Positions 1 through 9,608 of a stretch of DNA of 64,000 bases are shown here, piece by piece. Made by a program: the position numbers and the translations under genes. The notes beneath the pieces were generated by a model that did not search any database, was not told the DNA's origin, and saw only the letters and a list, made by a program, of their open reading frames with translations. Where the stretch lies: assembly GCA_905479075.1 (NCBI GenBank), contig CAJQLA010000005.1:62001-126000 (forward strand). The letters run 5' to 3'. Every line of letters begins with the position of its first letter. The stretch's first letter is position 1. Source of the stretch: an uncultured Gammaproteobacteria bacterium. GTDB lineage: Bacteria > Pseudomonadota > Gammaproteobacteria > Nitrosococcales > Methylophagaceae.

Positions 1-76
1 ACAGAAATTAGAAGCGCATAAAACAATGCCTTTAGAAGAAGACAGCTCGGATCCGGAGAAGTGGCATGGCGGATGA
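1..76 (+). CDS. ccoQ: CcoQ, cbb3 oxidase small subunit (3' end only)
   Basis: Only the last 24 codons are present (reading frame from base 2, stop at 74-76). The tail contains a PLEED motif followed by acidic and polar residues, as in the C-terminus of CcoQ/FixQ, the small membrane subunit that stabilises the cbb3 oxidase complex. The stop codon lies inside the start of ccoP (11 bp overlap), which matches the usual ccoN-ccoO-ccoQ-ccoP order. The identification rests mainly on position; the transmembrane part is outside the window. Confidence 0.7.
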   Translation, partial: QKLEAHKTMPLEEDSSDPEKWHGG

Positions 77-1052
77 GAATAATAGTGCTGATGAGAATCA
101 GTCTGAACAAGTATCTGATACTGGCCATAGTTGGGATGGCATAAGAGAGTTAAATAATCCGTGTCCACGATGGTGGTTAAACTCACTCTATCTAAGTGGA
201 TTAATGGTATTGATATATTTAATTTTATATCCTTCATTACCATTAATAAATGGTAGTTCAAAAGGCCTACTTGGTTGGACACAAATGACAGAATATAAAG
301 AGGATCTTGCAGAGATAGAGGCTCGTCGTGCGCCGTTTGAAAAAAAGTTTTCGGCAATGACAGTTCCAGAAGTGCTAGCTGATCAAGAAATGCTTAATTA
401 TGTTACTGCGTCTAGTAAAGTGTTGTTTGGTGATAATTGTGCTGCCTGTCATGGTGTTGGTGGTCAAGCTGTAGAAGGATTAGCTTACCCTGTTCTTGCT
501 GATGATGATTGGCTTTATGGTGGTTCTACAGATCAAATTATGATGAGTATAGCCAATGGTCGACAAGGTGAAATGCCCGCTCATGAAGGGTCAATGACAA
601 ATGATGAAGTGAATCAGCTTACACAGTTTGTTATAGATAGTTCTAATGCTGTCTTAAACGAAGCAGGTAAGGCACTCTATATGGAACAAGGCTGTTATGT
701 TTGTCATGGCAATGATGCGAAGGGTATTACAGAAATTGGCTCTGGCGATTTAACCGATAAGCTTTGGCGTTTCTCAGGTGATTTTGAAGAGGTTCGTTAC
801 ACTATTTTGCATGGTGTGAACGATAATTCAGATCCTAAAACTCGACAAGCTATCATGCCGCAATGGAATGAAAAATTAGCCGTTATGTTGCAAGCAAAAG
901 CTAACGCGATTGCTGAAAACCAAGATCCTAGGATGTTAGAGTGGAATAAGGTATTTGAAGGTGATGAAACTGAACGTCTCACAGAGTCAGATATTAAAAA
1001 ATTAACCATCTATGTACATCAGCTTGGTGGCGGCCAGTCTCTTAGCCAATGA
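66..1052 (+). CDS. ccoP: CcoP, cbb3-type cytochrome c oxidase diheme subunit III
   Basis: This is the diheme c-type cytochrome that passes electrons to the catalytic CcoN subunit of the high-affinity terminal oxidase. The 328-residue protein starts with a FixP_N-type segment (WDGI..LNNPCPRWW, about residues 23-37) and one membrane helix at about 40-60. Two periplasmic cytochrome c domains follow, with heme motifs CAACH at 125-129 and CYVCH at 210-214. Likely axial methionines are M170 (GEMP) and M264 (IMPQW). The length is normal for the family. It overlaps the end of ccoQ and is followed, after 152 bp, by the maturation genes ccoG-H-I-S. No FNR box was identified with confidence in this window, because the operon promoter lies upstream of it. 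Confidence 0.96.
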   Translation: MADENNSADENQSEQVSDTGHSWDGIRELNNPCPRWWLNSLYLSGLMVLIYLILYPSLPLINGSSKGLLGWTQMTEYKEDLAEIEARRAPFEKKFSAMTVPEVLADQEMLNYVTASSKVLFGDNCAACHGVGGQAVEGLAYPVLADDDWLYGGSTDQIMMSIANGRQGEMPAHEGSMTNDEVNQLTQFVIDSSNAVLNEAGKALYMEQGCYVCHGNDAKGITEIGSGDLTDKLWRFSGDFEEVRYTILHGVNDNSDPKTRQAIMPQWNEKLAVMLQAKANAIAENQDPRMLEWNKVFEGDETERLTESDIKKLTIYVHQLGGGQSLSQ

Positions 1053-1204
1053 ACATCAAAAGCCATTGAATAATTTGGATGACTTTGTTGTCATAGAGTA
1101 GTCATCACGTTTCTATTAGGTTTTACCAGCATAGAAGCATTATGCACATTTTCCAGTAATTAAATTTATAAATGAATCAAGCAGTTTCGTTTTAGGCAAA
1201 AGCA

Positions 1205-2623
1205 GTGAGCGAATTAAGTAAAAAAACCGCCGAAAAGAATGATGCTGTTTATCAGGGGGCTTCTGAATGGCGATTGAATACGGGTGGTTTGAAAATAGTT
1301 GCCAAACGAATGGTAGGTCGTTTTCGCACGCTCAAATGGCTTGGTATGCTGACTTGGTTACCCTTTTTCTTAGGGCCTTATTTACGATGGAATGGTGAGC
1401 AAGCCATTCTATTTGATATACCTAATCGACAATATAATTTTTTCAGTATCACACTTTATCCACAAGATATCTGGATGTTGTCACTGACATTGCTATTTTT
1501 TGCTATTTTACTCGCTGCAGTAACGAGTGTGGCGGGAAGAGTATTTTGTGGTTATTTCTGTTTCCAAACAGTTTGGACAGATGTGTTCACTTATATTGAG
1601 ACCAAACTTGAAGGAAGTACGCCTCATCAAGTAAAGCTTTTTAATTCGGCTGAGTGGACGGTTGATAAGTTTAAACGAAAAGCTGCTAAGCATACTTTAT
1701 GGTTGTTGATTTCAATGTTGACAGGTATTTCTTTTGCAGCTTGGTTTACTGATGCCTATCAACTTTGGTATGACTATCTAACACTACAAGCACCATTGTT
1801 TACATGGGTTATTTTGGGCATGTTTACCGCAGGGACTTATATCTTAGCGGGTTTTATGCGAGAACAGGTTTGTTTTTGGCTTTGTCCCTATGCACGCTTA
1901 CAAAGTGTTATGTACGATCAGAATACTATTTTGCCTTCATACGATGAAGAACGTGGTGAACCGAGAGGAAAATTAAAGAAAGGACAATCACAACAACAAA
2001 AAGGAAGTTGTGTCGACTGTAACTTGTGTGTGGCCGTTTGTCCTACTGGGGTAGATATTAGAGATGGTCAACAACATGGCTGTATTACATGTGGTCTATG
2101 TATCGATGCCTGCGATACGATAATGGATAAAACCAACCAGCCTAAAGGCTTGATTCGTTATGCTTCGCATAATGAAATTCATCATGCTACGGAAACAAAA
2201 TCACCTTATAAAAGACCACGAGTGATGGTTTATGCTTTAATTATGCTTTCGGCATTATCAGGTGTTGTGTATGGCTTTAGTCATTTATCGCCGACAGAAT
2301 TCAAAGTAATTCATGAGCGACAGCCTTTATATGTCCGCTTAAGCGATGGCGCTATTCAGAATAAATATACGGTTAAATTGCTTAATAAAACGAAAGAAGC
2401 ATTAGAAATTAAATTTGGAATTGAAGGCTTAGAGGGTGCAACGTTACATAATCTAGACCGTATACTTGTAGAGCCAGGTCAAGTTGTTCCTGTTACGGCA
2501 TTTGTACGAGTTCCATACGAGCAATTTACTCAAACGATCTCGCCTATCGTATTCAAAGGGAAAGCACTGCCAGATGGGGCACTGACTGTAGAATATGAAA
2601 GTATGTTTATGGGCCCTAAGTAA
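1205..2623 (+). CDS. ccoG: CcoG (FixG/RdxA-like), cbb3 oxidase accessory ferredoxin-like membrane protein
   Basis: The 472-residue polytopic membrane protein has membrane segments at about residues 44-60, 91-110, 164-181, 199-216 and 338-357. A cytoplasmic dicluster ferredoxin region carries cysteines 269/272/275/279 and 293/296/299/303. Further cysteine pairs lie in or beside membrane helices (FCGYFC at 114-119, CFWLC at 223-227). CcoG proteins are thought to reduce copper for cbb3 assembly. The C-terminal 100 residues form the IgG-like periplasmic domain typical of the family. The start is GTG at 1205. Only 6 bp separate it from ccoH, so co-transcription is likely. Confidence 0.95.
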   Translation: MSELSKKTAEKNDAVYQGASEWRLNTGGLKIVAKRMVGRFRTLKWLGMLTWLPFFLGPYLRWNGEQAILFDIPNRQYNFFSITLYPQDIWMLSLTLLFFAILLAAVTSVAGRVFCGYFCFQTVWTDVFTYIETKLEGSTPHQVKLFNSAEWTVDKFKRKAAKHTLWLLISMLTGISFAAWFTDAYQLWYDYLTLQAPLFTWVILGMFTAGTYILAGFMREQVCFWLCPYARLQSVMYDQNTILPSYDEERGEPRGKLKKGQSQQQKGSCVDCNLCVAVCPTGVDIRDGQQHGCITCGLCIDACDTIMDKTNQPKGLIRYASHNEIHHATETKSPYKRPRVMVYALIMLSALSGVVYGFSHLSPTEFKVIHERQPLYVRLSDGAIQNKYTVKLLNKTKEALEIKFGIEGLEGATLHNLDRILVEPGQVVPVTAFVRVPYEQFTQTISPIVFKGKALPDGALTVEYESMFMGPK

Positions 2624-2629
2624 AAGATC

Positions 2630-3130
2630 ATGATTTCTCAACATAATAAAGAAGGACTGAAAAACCCTTGGGTATTGGGGCTCATTCTGTTTTTATGTGT
2701 TTTTTTAATAATGAATGCGATCTTTATATATCTTGCGTTTCGCCAGCCACCAAATTTAGTTGTGAAAGACTTTTATGAGCGTGGTCAAGATTACCACGTG
2801 ACTCAGAAACAGATTGAAAGGGAAAAACAATTAGGCTGGTCAGGTATGATCTTGGTCCCAGCTAAAATTCGAGTCAATCATAAACACAATATAGAGGTGA
2901 TTATTCAAGGGAAGAATTCAAGTGTATTAACACTCGATACAGTTGAATTCCACGCCTATAGACCTTCGGATAGCAGAGCTGATTTTATGGCAATAATGCA
3001 ACAAAAATCTGTTGGTAACTATGAGACGGATATTCAATTCTCTCTTCCTGGTGTATGGGATGTTATCGTGGAAGCCAAGCAGGGAGATGATAAGTTTTTA
3101 TTGACACGAAGAGTGTCCGTTTATCCTTAA
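2630..3130 (+). CDS. ccoH: CcoH (FixH), cbb3 oxidase assembly protein
   Basis: The 166-residue protein has a single N-terminal membrane anchor at about residues 14-37, followed by a periplasmic domain. The family signature is visible just after the helix: the VVKDFYERGQDY segment resembles the usual V..dYY.kG..Y motif. CcoH is needed for assembly or stability of the cbb3 complex. It lies directly behind ccoG and ahead of the copper ATPase gene, as in most ccoGHIS clusters. I see nothing missing. Confidence 0.93.
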   Translation: MISQHNKEGLKNPWVLGLILFLCVFLIMNAIFIYLAFRQPPNLVVKDFYERGQDYHVTQKQIEREKQLGWSGMILVPAKIRVNHKHNIEVIIQGKNSSVLTLDTVEFHAYRPSDSRADFMAIMQQKSVGNYETDIQFSLPGVWDVIVEAKQGDDKFLLTRRVSVYP

Positions 3131-3197
3131 CCTGTTTCGTTACTATAAATTGCTTAAACTAACCATAAAAAATAATCATTTAGCCTGAGAAAAAACA

Positions 3198-5630
3198 TTG
3201 ATGACACAGTGTTACCATTGCGGTTTAGCGGTTGAAACAGACGCCTATTTTAAAGCTGTCATTGCAGGTGATAGCAGGGATTTTTGCTGTTTGGGCTGTC
3301 AGTCTGTTTGCCAGTCTATCTTCGAAGCTGGACTACAAGGGTTTTATCAAAAAACACCAGAAGGAACACAATTACAGCCTCCACCGACAATGGAATCCGA
3401 GTTCACGTCTTATGACTTAGACGAAGTACAGCAGGATTACATTGATGAACAGGGTGATGAACGCACAATTAATTTACTTATTAATGGTATTCATTGTGCT
3501 GCTTGTGTTTGGCTGATTGAACGTGCGCTGTCCAAGTTAAAAGGTGTGGTTTCTGCTCAAGTTAATTTAACCAACAAACGCTTGCGCTTGTGTTGGAATA
3601 AAGATGAACTTCAGCTTTCGCAGGCATTAACTATTTTAAGTCAGTTGGGCTATGCAGCCGTTCCTTTTGATCCTCTGACATCAGACGCGCGCACTGTAAA
3701 ACAACATCGATCACTTCTCTACCGTATGGCTTTTGCTGGCTTTGCCATGATGAACTTAATGTGGATTTCAATAGCATTATATTCAGGTGCAGATCAGGGA
3801 CAATTTAGGGTTTGGTTTCATTGGCTTAGTTTTGTCATAGCAACGCCGACATTATTTTATTCTGGCTACCCTTTTCTAAGAAATGCAGTATTAGGATTAC
3901 GTCACGGTTATATGACGATGGACTTACCTATTGCCATCGGAGCGATGACTACATACAGCTATTCAAGCTACAGCTTGCTATTAAATTTACCTGGTAGTCA
4001 TGTCTACTTTGATACTGTCGTTAACTTTATGTTTGTTATTTTAGTAGGCCGTTATTTGGAGGCTTTATCTAAAAAAGATGCGATGTCGTCAATGTATCGT
4101 CTGCTTGAAATGCAGCCTAAAGTAGCGACTTTAATCGAAGAGGGTAAGAGTAAAGTCGTTCCGATAAGGCATGTGAAAGAAGGCGACTATTTACTGGTTA
4201 AGCCGGGCCAAAAAATACCTGTAGATGGTGTGATAGTAGAAGGGCAGAGTGCAATTGATGAGTCGATGTTAACGGGAGAGTCATTAGCGGTAGCCAAAGT
4301 AGTGGGAGATAAAGTAGTTGCTGGCAGTTTGAATTGTGAAGGTGCTTTTACAGTTCAGGCAGAACATGTTTTACGTAATACAGCACTGACCAAAATTTTG
4401 GGATTGATGGAAGATGCTCAATCCTCTAAGCCACCTATCCAATGCACTACAGACAAAATAGTACCTTGGTTTGTTGTCATTACATTGTTGTTAGCGACAG
4501 TCACTTTTTTTTATTGGAATCAATTTGATTTCGAAAAAGCATTGTTAGCCGCAACCTCAGTATTGATCATCACCTGTCCGTGTGCTTTCGGTTTGGCTAC
4601 GCCTATGTCAATTGCAGTGGCGACAGGGGTGGGAGCAAAGCGGGGTGTTTTAGTAAAGCAAGGCATTGCATTGGAGTTGCTTTCTAAAATCAATCATATT
4701 GTTTTTGATAAAACAGCGACTTTGACCAAAGGTGACTTAAACGTAGAGATCATATCGCCTAAAGCAGGCCTTTCAGAAGATGAGTTATTGATAATGGCTG
4801 CTTCTGTCGAAAAACAGTCTGAACATGCTGCGGCAAAAGCGTTAGTTGCTAAAGCCGAAGATAAAGCATTAGCACTAGGAAATGTTAGTGGTTTTAACTC
4901 TTTCCCTGGACAGGGAGTAAAGGGATTGTATGACGGAAAACAGCTGATTATTGGTACAAAAAAATGGTTAGAGGCACAAAATATTGTGTTTTCGACTTAT
5001 TGGACACATGAGGCAGGTGCTCATCAAGATGAAGGTGTTAGCTGTATTTTTATTGTTGAAGATGACCTTGTTTTAGGCCTGATCGGCTTTTCAGATTCGC
5101 TCCGGGCAGATGCTGTGAGCACTGTTAAAGCATTACAGAAAGAAGGTATTGCTATTAGTGTTATCAGTGGAGATAAGGAGCAAGTGGTTAGTGCTATTTG
5201 TCGCCAGTTCGACAATGTGGGCTATCAAGCAGAAGTGTTGCCACAGGACAAAGCTAAAGCGATTGCAGCATTGCAGCAAAGTGGAAAACTCGTCGCTATG
5301 GTTGGGGATGGTGTTAATGATGCGCCTGCTTTGATACAAGCTGATGTAGGTATAGCTTTAGCATCGGGCACAGATGTATCAGCTGAAAGTGCGGATATTG
5401 TGCTCAATCACAATACAATTTTTAGTGTGTTTGAATCTAAACAGCTATCAACAAAAACATTGCGTACTATCAAACAGAATATTTTGCTATCGCTTACTTA
5501 TAATGTAATTATGGTGCCTTTGGCAATGATGGCGATAGTAACACCATTAATGGCGGCGCTAACGATGCCGATAAGCTCATTATTGGTCATTGCTAATGCA
5601 GGTCGAATACAAAAAATGTATAAGGATTAG
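3198..5630 (+). CDS. ccoI: CcoI (FixI/CopA2-type) copper-exporting P1B ATPase with altered catalytic motifs
   Basis: This P-type ATPase should move copper across the inner membrane for insertion into the cbb3 oxidase. The 810 residues contain an N-terminal Cys-rich metal-binding segment (CYHCG at 5-9, CCLGC at 30-34), an HMA domain with GIHCAAC at 97-103, eight predicted helices with the CPC ion site at 460-462, the actuator TGES at 359-362 and the hinge GDGVND at 703-708. Two motifs are unusual. The phosphorylation signature reads DKTAT at 504-508 instead of DKTGT, and the nucleotide-binding HP motif reads SEHA at 541-544 instead of SEHP. The phosphorylated Asp504 itself is intact. Its position between ccoH and ccoS supports the assignment. 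Confidence 0.94.
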   Translation: MMTQCYHCGLAVETDAYFKAVIAGDSRDFCCLGCQSVCQSIFEAGLQGFYQKTPEGTQLQPPPTMESEFTSYDLDEVQQDYIDEQGDERTINLLINGIHCAACVWLIERALSKLKGVVSAQVNLTNKRLRLCWNKDELQLSQALTILSQLGYAAVPFDPLTSDARTVKQHRSLLYRMAFAGFAMMNLMWISIALYSGADQGQFRVWFHWLSFVIATPTLFYSGYPFLRNAVLGLRHGYMTMDLPIAIGAMTTYSYSSYSLLLNLPGSHVYFDTVVNFMFVILVGRYLEALSKKDAMSSMYRLLEMQPKVATLIEEGKSKVVPIRHVKEGDYLLVKPGQKIPVDGVIVEGQSAIDESMLTGESLAVAKVVGDKVVAGSLNCEGAFTVQAEHVLRNTALTKILGLMEDAQSSKPPIQCTTDKIVPWFVVITLLLATVTFFYWNQFDFEKALLAATSVLIITCPCAFGLATPMSIAVATGVGAKRGVLVKQGIALELLSKINHIVFDKTATLTKGDLNVEIISPKAGLSEDELLIMAASVEKQSEHAAAKALVAKAEDKALALGNVSGFNSFPGQGVKGLYDGKQLIIGTKKWLEAQNIVFSTYWTHEAGAHQDEGVSCIFIVEDDLVLGLIGFSDSLRADAVSTVKALQKEGIAISVISGDKEQVVSAICRQFDNVGYQAEVLPQDKAKAIAALQQSGKLVAMVGDGVNDAPALIQADVGIALASGTDVSAESADIVLNHNTIFSVFESKQLSTKTLRTIKQNILLSLTYNVIMVPLAMMAIVTPLMAALTMPISSLLVIANAGRIQKMYKD

Positions 5631-5635
5631 TTAAA

Positions 5636-5845
5636 TTGGAAGTAATATACGGCTTATTACCGGGCATGTTGTTGCTTGGGATTATTGGCGTTGGACTGTT
5701 CTTTTGGGCTGTTCGTAATGGCCAATATGACGATATGGACGGCGCAGCCAATCGTGTATTAATGGATGATGATCTAGAGGAGAGAAACAACGCTACAGGG
5801 ATAGAAAGTAATAGCGGTCAGAATGATGTAGAGAAAAACAAGTAG
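5636..5845 (+). CDS. ccoS: CcoS, cbb3 oxidase maturation small membrane protein
   Basis: The 69-residue protein has one N-terminal membrane helix (about residues 5-25) and the family signature FFWAVRNGQYDDMDGAA followed by an acidic LMDDD. The start is TTG at 5636, five bases after ccoI; no better ATG start leaves the helix intact. CcoS is required for cofactor insertion into CcoN and closes the ccoGHIS maturation cluster. The C-terminal 25 residues are hydrophilic and variable. Confidence 0.92.
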   Translation: MEVIYGLLPGMLLLGIIGVGLFFWAVRNGQYDDMDGAANRVLMDDDLEERNNATGIESNSGQNDVEKNK

Positions 5846-5900
5846 GTATTGAGTTTATCATTCATTTAACCCAGCCAAATAATGGTTAAGTAAACACTTT

Positions 5901-8324
5901 ATGAAAAAACCTTTCAATATTAATAACTTACTTAAGATCTGGTCTGTTACTGCTATCTTAGTCATACTGCTAGTGTTATTGGCAGTGATGTATTTTTATC
6001 AGTTACTGCCTACCATGGCTAATGCCATAACATCAGAACAGTTATGGATTTTGATCTTTGTCGTCGCGGCAGTGTCAGCGACGATATTATTGATTGCTTC
6101 CACCATCTCGAAAAAGATAAATACCTCATTACTGGCTCTGAGCGATGGTGCTGATGGCTTATCTGCTGAAAAAATATCGTTAGATGGCTTTAATGTCTTA
6201 GAAAACGATTTTGATAAGCTTAAAAAAGAAGTAGAAAACTCAAATCAGGCATTAACTGACAACAAGGCATTATTACAAAGCCGAGAGAATAATTTCAATA
6301 TAATAATCAATGGCTTACCTGAGGCTGTGTTGACTTTGACATCCACAGGCGAAATTGCGTCAGCCAATACTTATGCATCGGAGGTTTTTTCCGTTGATGC
6401 AGTTAATTTAGTAGGCGAAAATATCATCCGCTTTTTTGATTCTGAACATCAAATTAATGATGTTGAGGATATTATTGAGCAACAAAAGCTTGGTAGGGAT
6501 TTCAAAGGTGTTGACTATAACGGGCACCCATTTTTTATGCGGGTTTCCTTGAATACAGTTGAAAATGGTGATGAACAATATTATCTCTCGGTTATCTCCG
6601 ATATAACAGCCCTAAAACAAGCCGAAAACAAGCTCACAACAACCAGCCTTGAACTTGATACTATTTTACAAAATGCGATGGTGGGTATTGCTTTTATCAA
6701 GGACAGAGTGCTATTAAGGGTCAACCAAAAGTTTGCAGAAATATTTGCGTACGATAATGATGAAATTATTGGTCAAAGTACACGTTATTTATGTCCAGAC
6801 AATGAAAGTTTTGAACAATTAGGGCTTGAAGCATATAAACAGCTTGAGCAGGGTGAACCTTATGAAGGTTTAATGCAATTATCTAAGAAAAGTAATGAAT
6901 TATTTTGGTGTGCAATATCTTGTAAAGCGATTTCATCAGAGCGACCTCAAGACGGTACGATATGGCTATTTGAAGATGTTACGCAGCAACATGAAAGTGA
7001 TGAAAAGCTTAAGAAACTTGCACAGATAGATTCATTAACGGGCCTGCCTAATCGTAGTGTGTTTAACGATCGTTTAAATCACGCCATTCATAAAGCGATG
7101 CGAAGTGATGGACGCTTAGCTATTTTCTTTATGGATTTGGATCATTTCAAACATATCAATGATTCTCTAGGTCACAAAGCGGGCGATCAATTATTGATGG
7201 AGGTTGCTAAACGGTTGCAAGATTGTGTCCGGCAGGAAGATACCGTTGCTCGTCTTGGTGGCGATGAGTTTACCGTTATTTTAGAAGATATTTTGTCAGT
7301 ACAATTTGTCGCTAAAGTGGCTGAAAAAGTGATGTCATCGATTTTGAAGCCGTATAAACTTGACTCAACAGAAGTTACGATTAGTGCGAGTGTTGGTGTC
7401 AGTTTGTATCCTGCTGATGGCCGTAACGCCGATAGTTTAATTCGTAATGCCGATGCTGCCATGTACCACGCTAAAAATAGTGGTCGGAATAATTTCCAAT
7501 TTTATTCTTCAGAAATGAATGCGCAGGCTATGCATCGATTAGCTATGGAAACTGAGCTGCGAAAAGCGATAGAACAGGAAAGCTTTGCATTAAATTTTCA
7601 ACCGCAAGTCGATATTAATACTAGGCAATTATTAGGTGCTGAGGTGCTATTACGTTGGCATAGTGATAAATGGGGTGATGTGCCACCAACTGAATTTATT
7701 CCCATTCTTGAAGATACTGGTTTGATCGGTGTAGTTGGAGAAATGGTTATTAAAGAGGGTTGTCGGGCCTATATGAAGTTGAAAGAAAAATTAAGGCCTG
7801 ATTTTAAAATTGCAATTAATTTATCTGGTCGTCAATTTCATGGTACACCACTATCAGTCTTCGTTAAAAATACACTCGAAGCAGAAAGTATGTCGGCGGA
7901 TAATCTGGAATTAGAAATTACCGAAAGTATCCTGATGAAGGATACTGAACTTGCGATCAGAACCTTATCAGAGTTAACAAAACTAGGGGTGACGCTCGCT
8001 ATAGATGATTTTGGCACAGGTTATTCTTCCTTATCGTATTTGAAAAAATTCCCATTGAATGTATTAAAAATCGATAAAAGCTTTGTTAATGATGTGACCA
8101 GGGATCCAGATGATGCTGCTATTATTGGTGCTATCTTAGCGATGTCTCATCACTTGCAACTAGATGTTGTAGCAGAAGGAATTGAAACAAAAGAACAACT
8201 TGAATTCCTGCAGAAACATCACTGCCAAAGAGGCCAAGGCTTTTACTTTAGTAAGCCTTTAAATTTCACAGACTTTTCTATCCTAGTTGAGAGCTATTTA
8301 GAGCCAGGGATACAAATGAGTTAA
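5901..8324 (+). CDS. Membrane-bound PAS-GGDEF-EAL cyclic-di-GMP signalling protein
   Basis: The 807-residue protein has two N-terminal membrane helices (about 13-33 and 47-67). A linker of HAMP-like or coiled character follows, then PAS domains at about 130-235 and 250-370, a GGDEF domain with intact GGDEF at 453-457, and an EAL domain at about 545-805. An RxxD inhibitory site (RQED) sits five residues before GGDEF, as in product-inhibited diguanylate cyclases. In the phosphodiesterase domain the signature reads EVL at 581-583, a tolerated variant, and the DDFGTGY motif at 702-708 is intact. Both activities are therefore possible. The ligand of the PAS domains is unknown. The stop overlaps the convergent gene at 8321 by 4 bp. 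Confidence 0.93.
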   Translation: MKKPFNINNLLKIWSVTAILVILLVLLAVMYFYQLLPTMANAITSEQLWILIFVVAAVSATILLIASTISKKINTSLLALSDGADGLSAEKISLDGFNVLENDFDKLKKEVENSNQALTDNKALLQSRENNFNIIINGLPEAVLTLTSTGEIASANTYASEVFSVDAVNLVGENIIRFFDSEHQINDVEDIIEQQKLGRDFKGVDYNGHPFFMRVSLNTVENGDEQYYLSVISDITALKQAENKLTTTSLELDTILQNAMVGIAFIKDRVLLRVNQKFAEIFAYDNDEIIGQSTRYLCPDNESFEQLGLEAYKQLEQGEPYEGLMQLSKKSNELFWCAISCKAISSERPQDGTIWLFEDVTQQHESDEKLKKLAQIDSLTGLPNRSVFNDRLNHAIHKAMRSDGRLAIFFMDLDHFKHINDSLGHKAGDQLLMEVAKRLQDCVRQEDTVARLGGDEFTVILEDILSVQFVAKVAEKVMSSILKPYKLDSTEVTISASVGVSLYPADGRNADSLIRNADAAMYHAKNSGRNNFQFYSSEMNAQAMHRLAMETELRKAIEQESFALNFQPQVDINTRQLLGAEVLLRWHSDKWGDVPPTEFIPILEDTGLIGVVGEMVIKEGCRAYMKLKEKLRPDFKIAINLSGRQFHGTPLSVFVKNTLEAESMSADNLELEITESILMKDTELAIRTLSELTKLGVTLAIDDFGTGYSSLSYLKKFPLNVLKIDKSFVNDVTRDPDDAAIIGAILAMSHHLQLDVVAEGIETKEQLEFLQKHHCQRGQGFYFSKPLNFTDFSILVESYLEPGIQMS

Positions 8325-8926
8325 TAGAATTGGAAAACTGTTTTTTCTTGCTCTCGTATAAAAACAGTCAAGCCAATATTGGGGTAATACCAAACTTGTT
8401 TAGTGTGTTCTTTATTCTCAAAATCGATTTTTTCTGGCTTGCCAAAACGAAATTGAACTGTTTCTTTATCAAGTCGAACTGCCGGAATATAACTTAAAGA
8501 TTCGATGGGTTTATCTAGCAGTTTGGCTATGTCTTGACTGTTGACTTCATATTTTCTTGCGCCACTGGCCTGCAGAAGTGATTTTTGTGAGTGGTCTAAT
8601 AAAGAGGTAGTCTCTTGTTTTGTGATAGCTAAAGTAAGGATGATTTTAGCGGATAAGCCTGCAATATTGATACTGTTAAAATAGACTTCAAGACTGGGTT
8701 TTTTATTAGGTTCAGTAAAAAGGGCGATATCCCCATAATCATGGAATTGCTTTTGTGCTTGTCGGTAGCTTGAGTTTTTTAGGTGTAAATTAAGCACACG
8801 AGGGTAACCATCACCGATCATTTCAACTTGCCAAGGTACAGGTGCTGGTATTTGCTTGGTCGGTATGAACAAGACCAGTATGGTTAAAACAGCTGCTATG
8901 AACAGCGTGATAGAAATAGCGCGCAT
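8321..8926 (-). CDS. Conserved-looking hypothetical membrane-anchored protein
   Basis: I do not recognise a family. The 201-residue protein starts with one hydrophobic segment (about residues 5-23) that could be a signal anchor. About 175 mainly polar residues follow, presumably periplasmic, with no cysteine pair or catalytic motif visible. The gene is 13 bp downstream of dtd on the same strand and may be co-transcribed with it. It converges on the GGDEF-EAL gene with a 4 bp stop-stop overlap. Codon usage looks like that of its neighbours. Confidence 0.75.
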   Translation of the reverse strand: MRAISITLFIAAVLTILVLFIPTKQIPAPVPWQVEMIGDGYPRVLNLHLKNSSYRQAQKQFHDYGDIALFTEPNKKPSLEVYFNSINIAGLSAKIILTLAITKQETTSLLDHSQKSLLQASGARKYEVNSQDIAKLLDKPIESLSYIPAVRLDKETVQFRFGKPEKIDFENKEHTKQVWYYPNIGLTVFIREQEKTVFQFY

Positions 8927-8939
8927 TATGGGAAGTTAT

Positions 8940-9392
8940 TTATTCTTGTGATGGTGGGGCAGTCAAGTTAAAGGTGACGGGGCCATCGTTTATTAATGAA
9001 ACCTGCATATCAGCACCGAATTTCCCCATCTCAACCTGTGAATAAACCTGTTTACTTTGTGTGCAGAAATAATTAAACAGCTTGGCTGCATCTGATGGAT
9101 GCGCTGCACTTGTAAAGCTGGGTCTTCGGCCTTTTTTAGTATCGGCGGCTAAAGTAAATTGCGGCACAAGCAGTAAACCACCTTGTATATCTGTAAGCGA
9201 TAAGTTCATTTTACCATCGGCATCATCAAAAATTCGGTAGTCAAGTATGCGGCTGATAAGTCGATCAGCTTGATATTCACTATCATGACGCTCGATTCCG
9301 ACAAACACCAGTACACCTTTACCGATGCTGGCAATTTTATTATTTGAGATCGAGACATTGGCCTCAGTGACCCGTTGTAGTAGAGCAATCAT
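8940..9392 (-). CDS. dtd: D-aminoacyl-tRNA deacylase
   Basis: The enzyme removes D-amino acids mischarged onto tRNA. The 150-residue length is normal for DTD. Both family signatures are visible: PQFTLAAD near residue 80 (the usual SQFTL motif with Ser changed to Pro) and NDGPVTFNL near the C-terminus, which carries the cross-subunit Gly-cisPro selectivity motif. The N-terminus MIALLQRVTEANV is typical, so the ATG start at 9392 is secure. It leads a probable two-gene reverse unit with the hypothetical gene downstream. Confidence 0.95.
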   Translation of the reverse strand: MIALLQRVTEANVSISNNKIASIGKGVLVFVGIERHDSEYQADRLISRILDYRIFDDADGKMNLSLTDIQGGLLLVPQFTLAADTKKGRRPSFTSAAHPSDAAKLFNYFCTQSKQVYSQVEMGKFGADMQVSLINDGPVTFNLTAPPSQE

Positions 9393-9540
9393 GGTTAGTT
9401 AGTTGTGATGTTTATCAAAACTTTATCTAGTAAAAAAATAATTTTTAACCACAAACTGATCGCATTCTTTTAAATCAGTTTGATCCGTCAATGAAATAGT
9501 CGGGACTATATCATGACTAATGATGGTAATTATGGTGTGA

Positions 9541-9568
9541 TTGCGAGAAAATGACTCACTTGTATATT
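9541..9568 (+). promoter_or_regulatory. Candidate sigma-70 promoter for sucC-sucD-nadE-glnB
   Basis: TTGCGA at 9541-9546 and TATATT at 9563-9568 are separated by 16 bp and lie 40 bp before sucC. The 216 bp between dtd and sucC holds no other gene. This is a consensus-by-eye call only. Confidence 0.35.
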
Positions 9569-9608
9569 TAATTTAGTAGCAGTTAAACAAGAAAGGCAAT
9601 TAAGCGAT

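Noticed and set aside
1053-1204. Terminator between ccoP and ccoG
   Set aside because: Only a 5 bp ATGAC/GTCAT stem is present with no T-run; read-through into the maturation genes is as likely.
5133-5407. Several antisense open frames inside ccoI
   Set aside because: They overlap one another and the well-supported ATPase, with no start signals; they are shadows of biased codon use.
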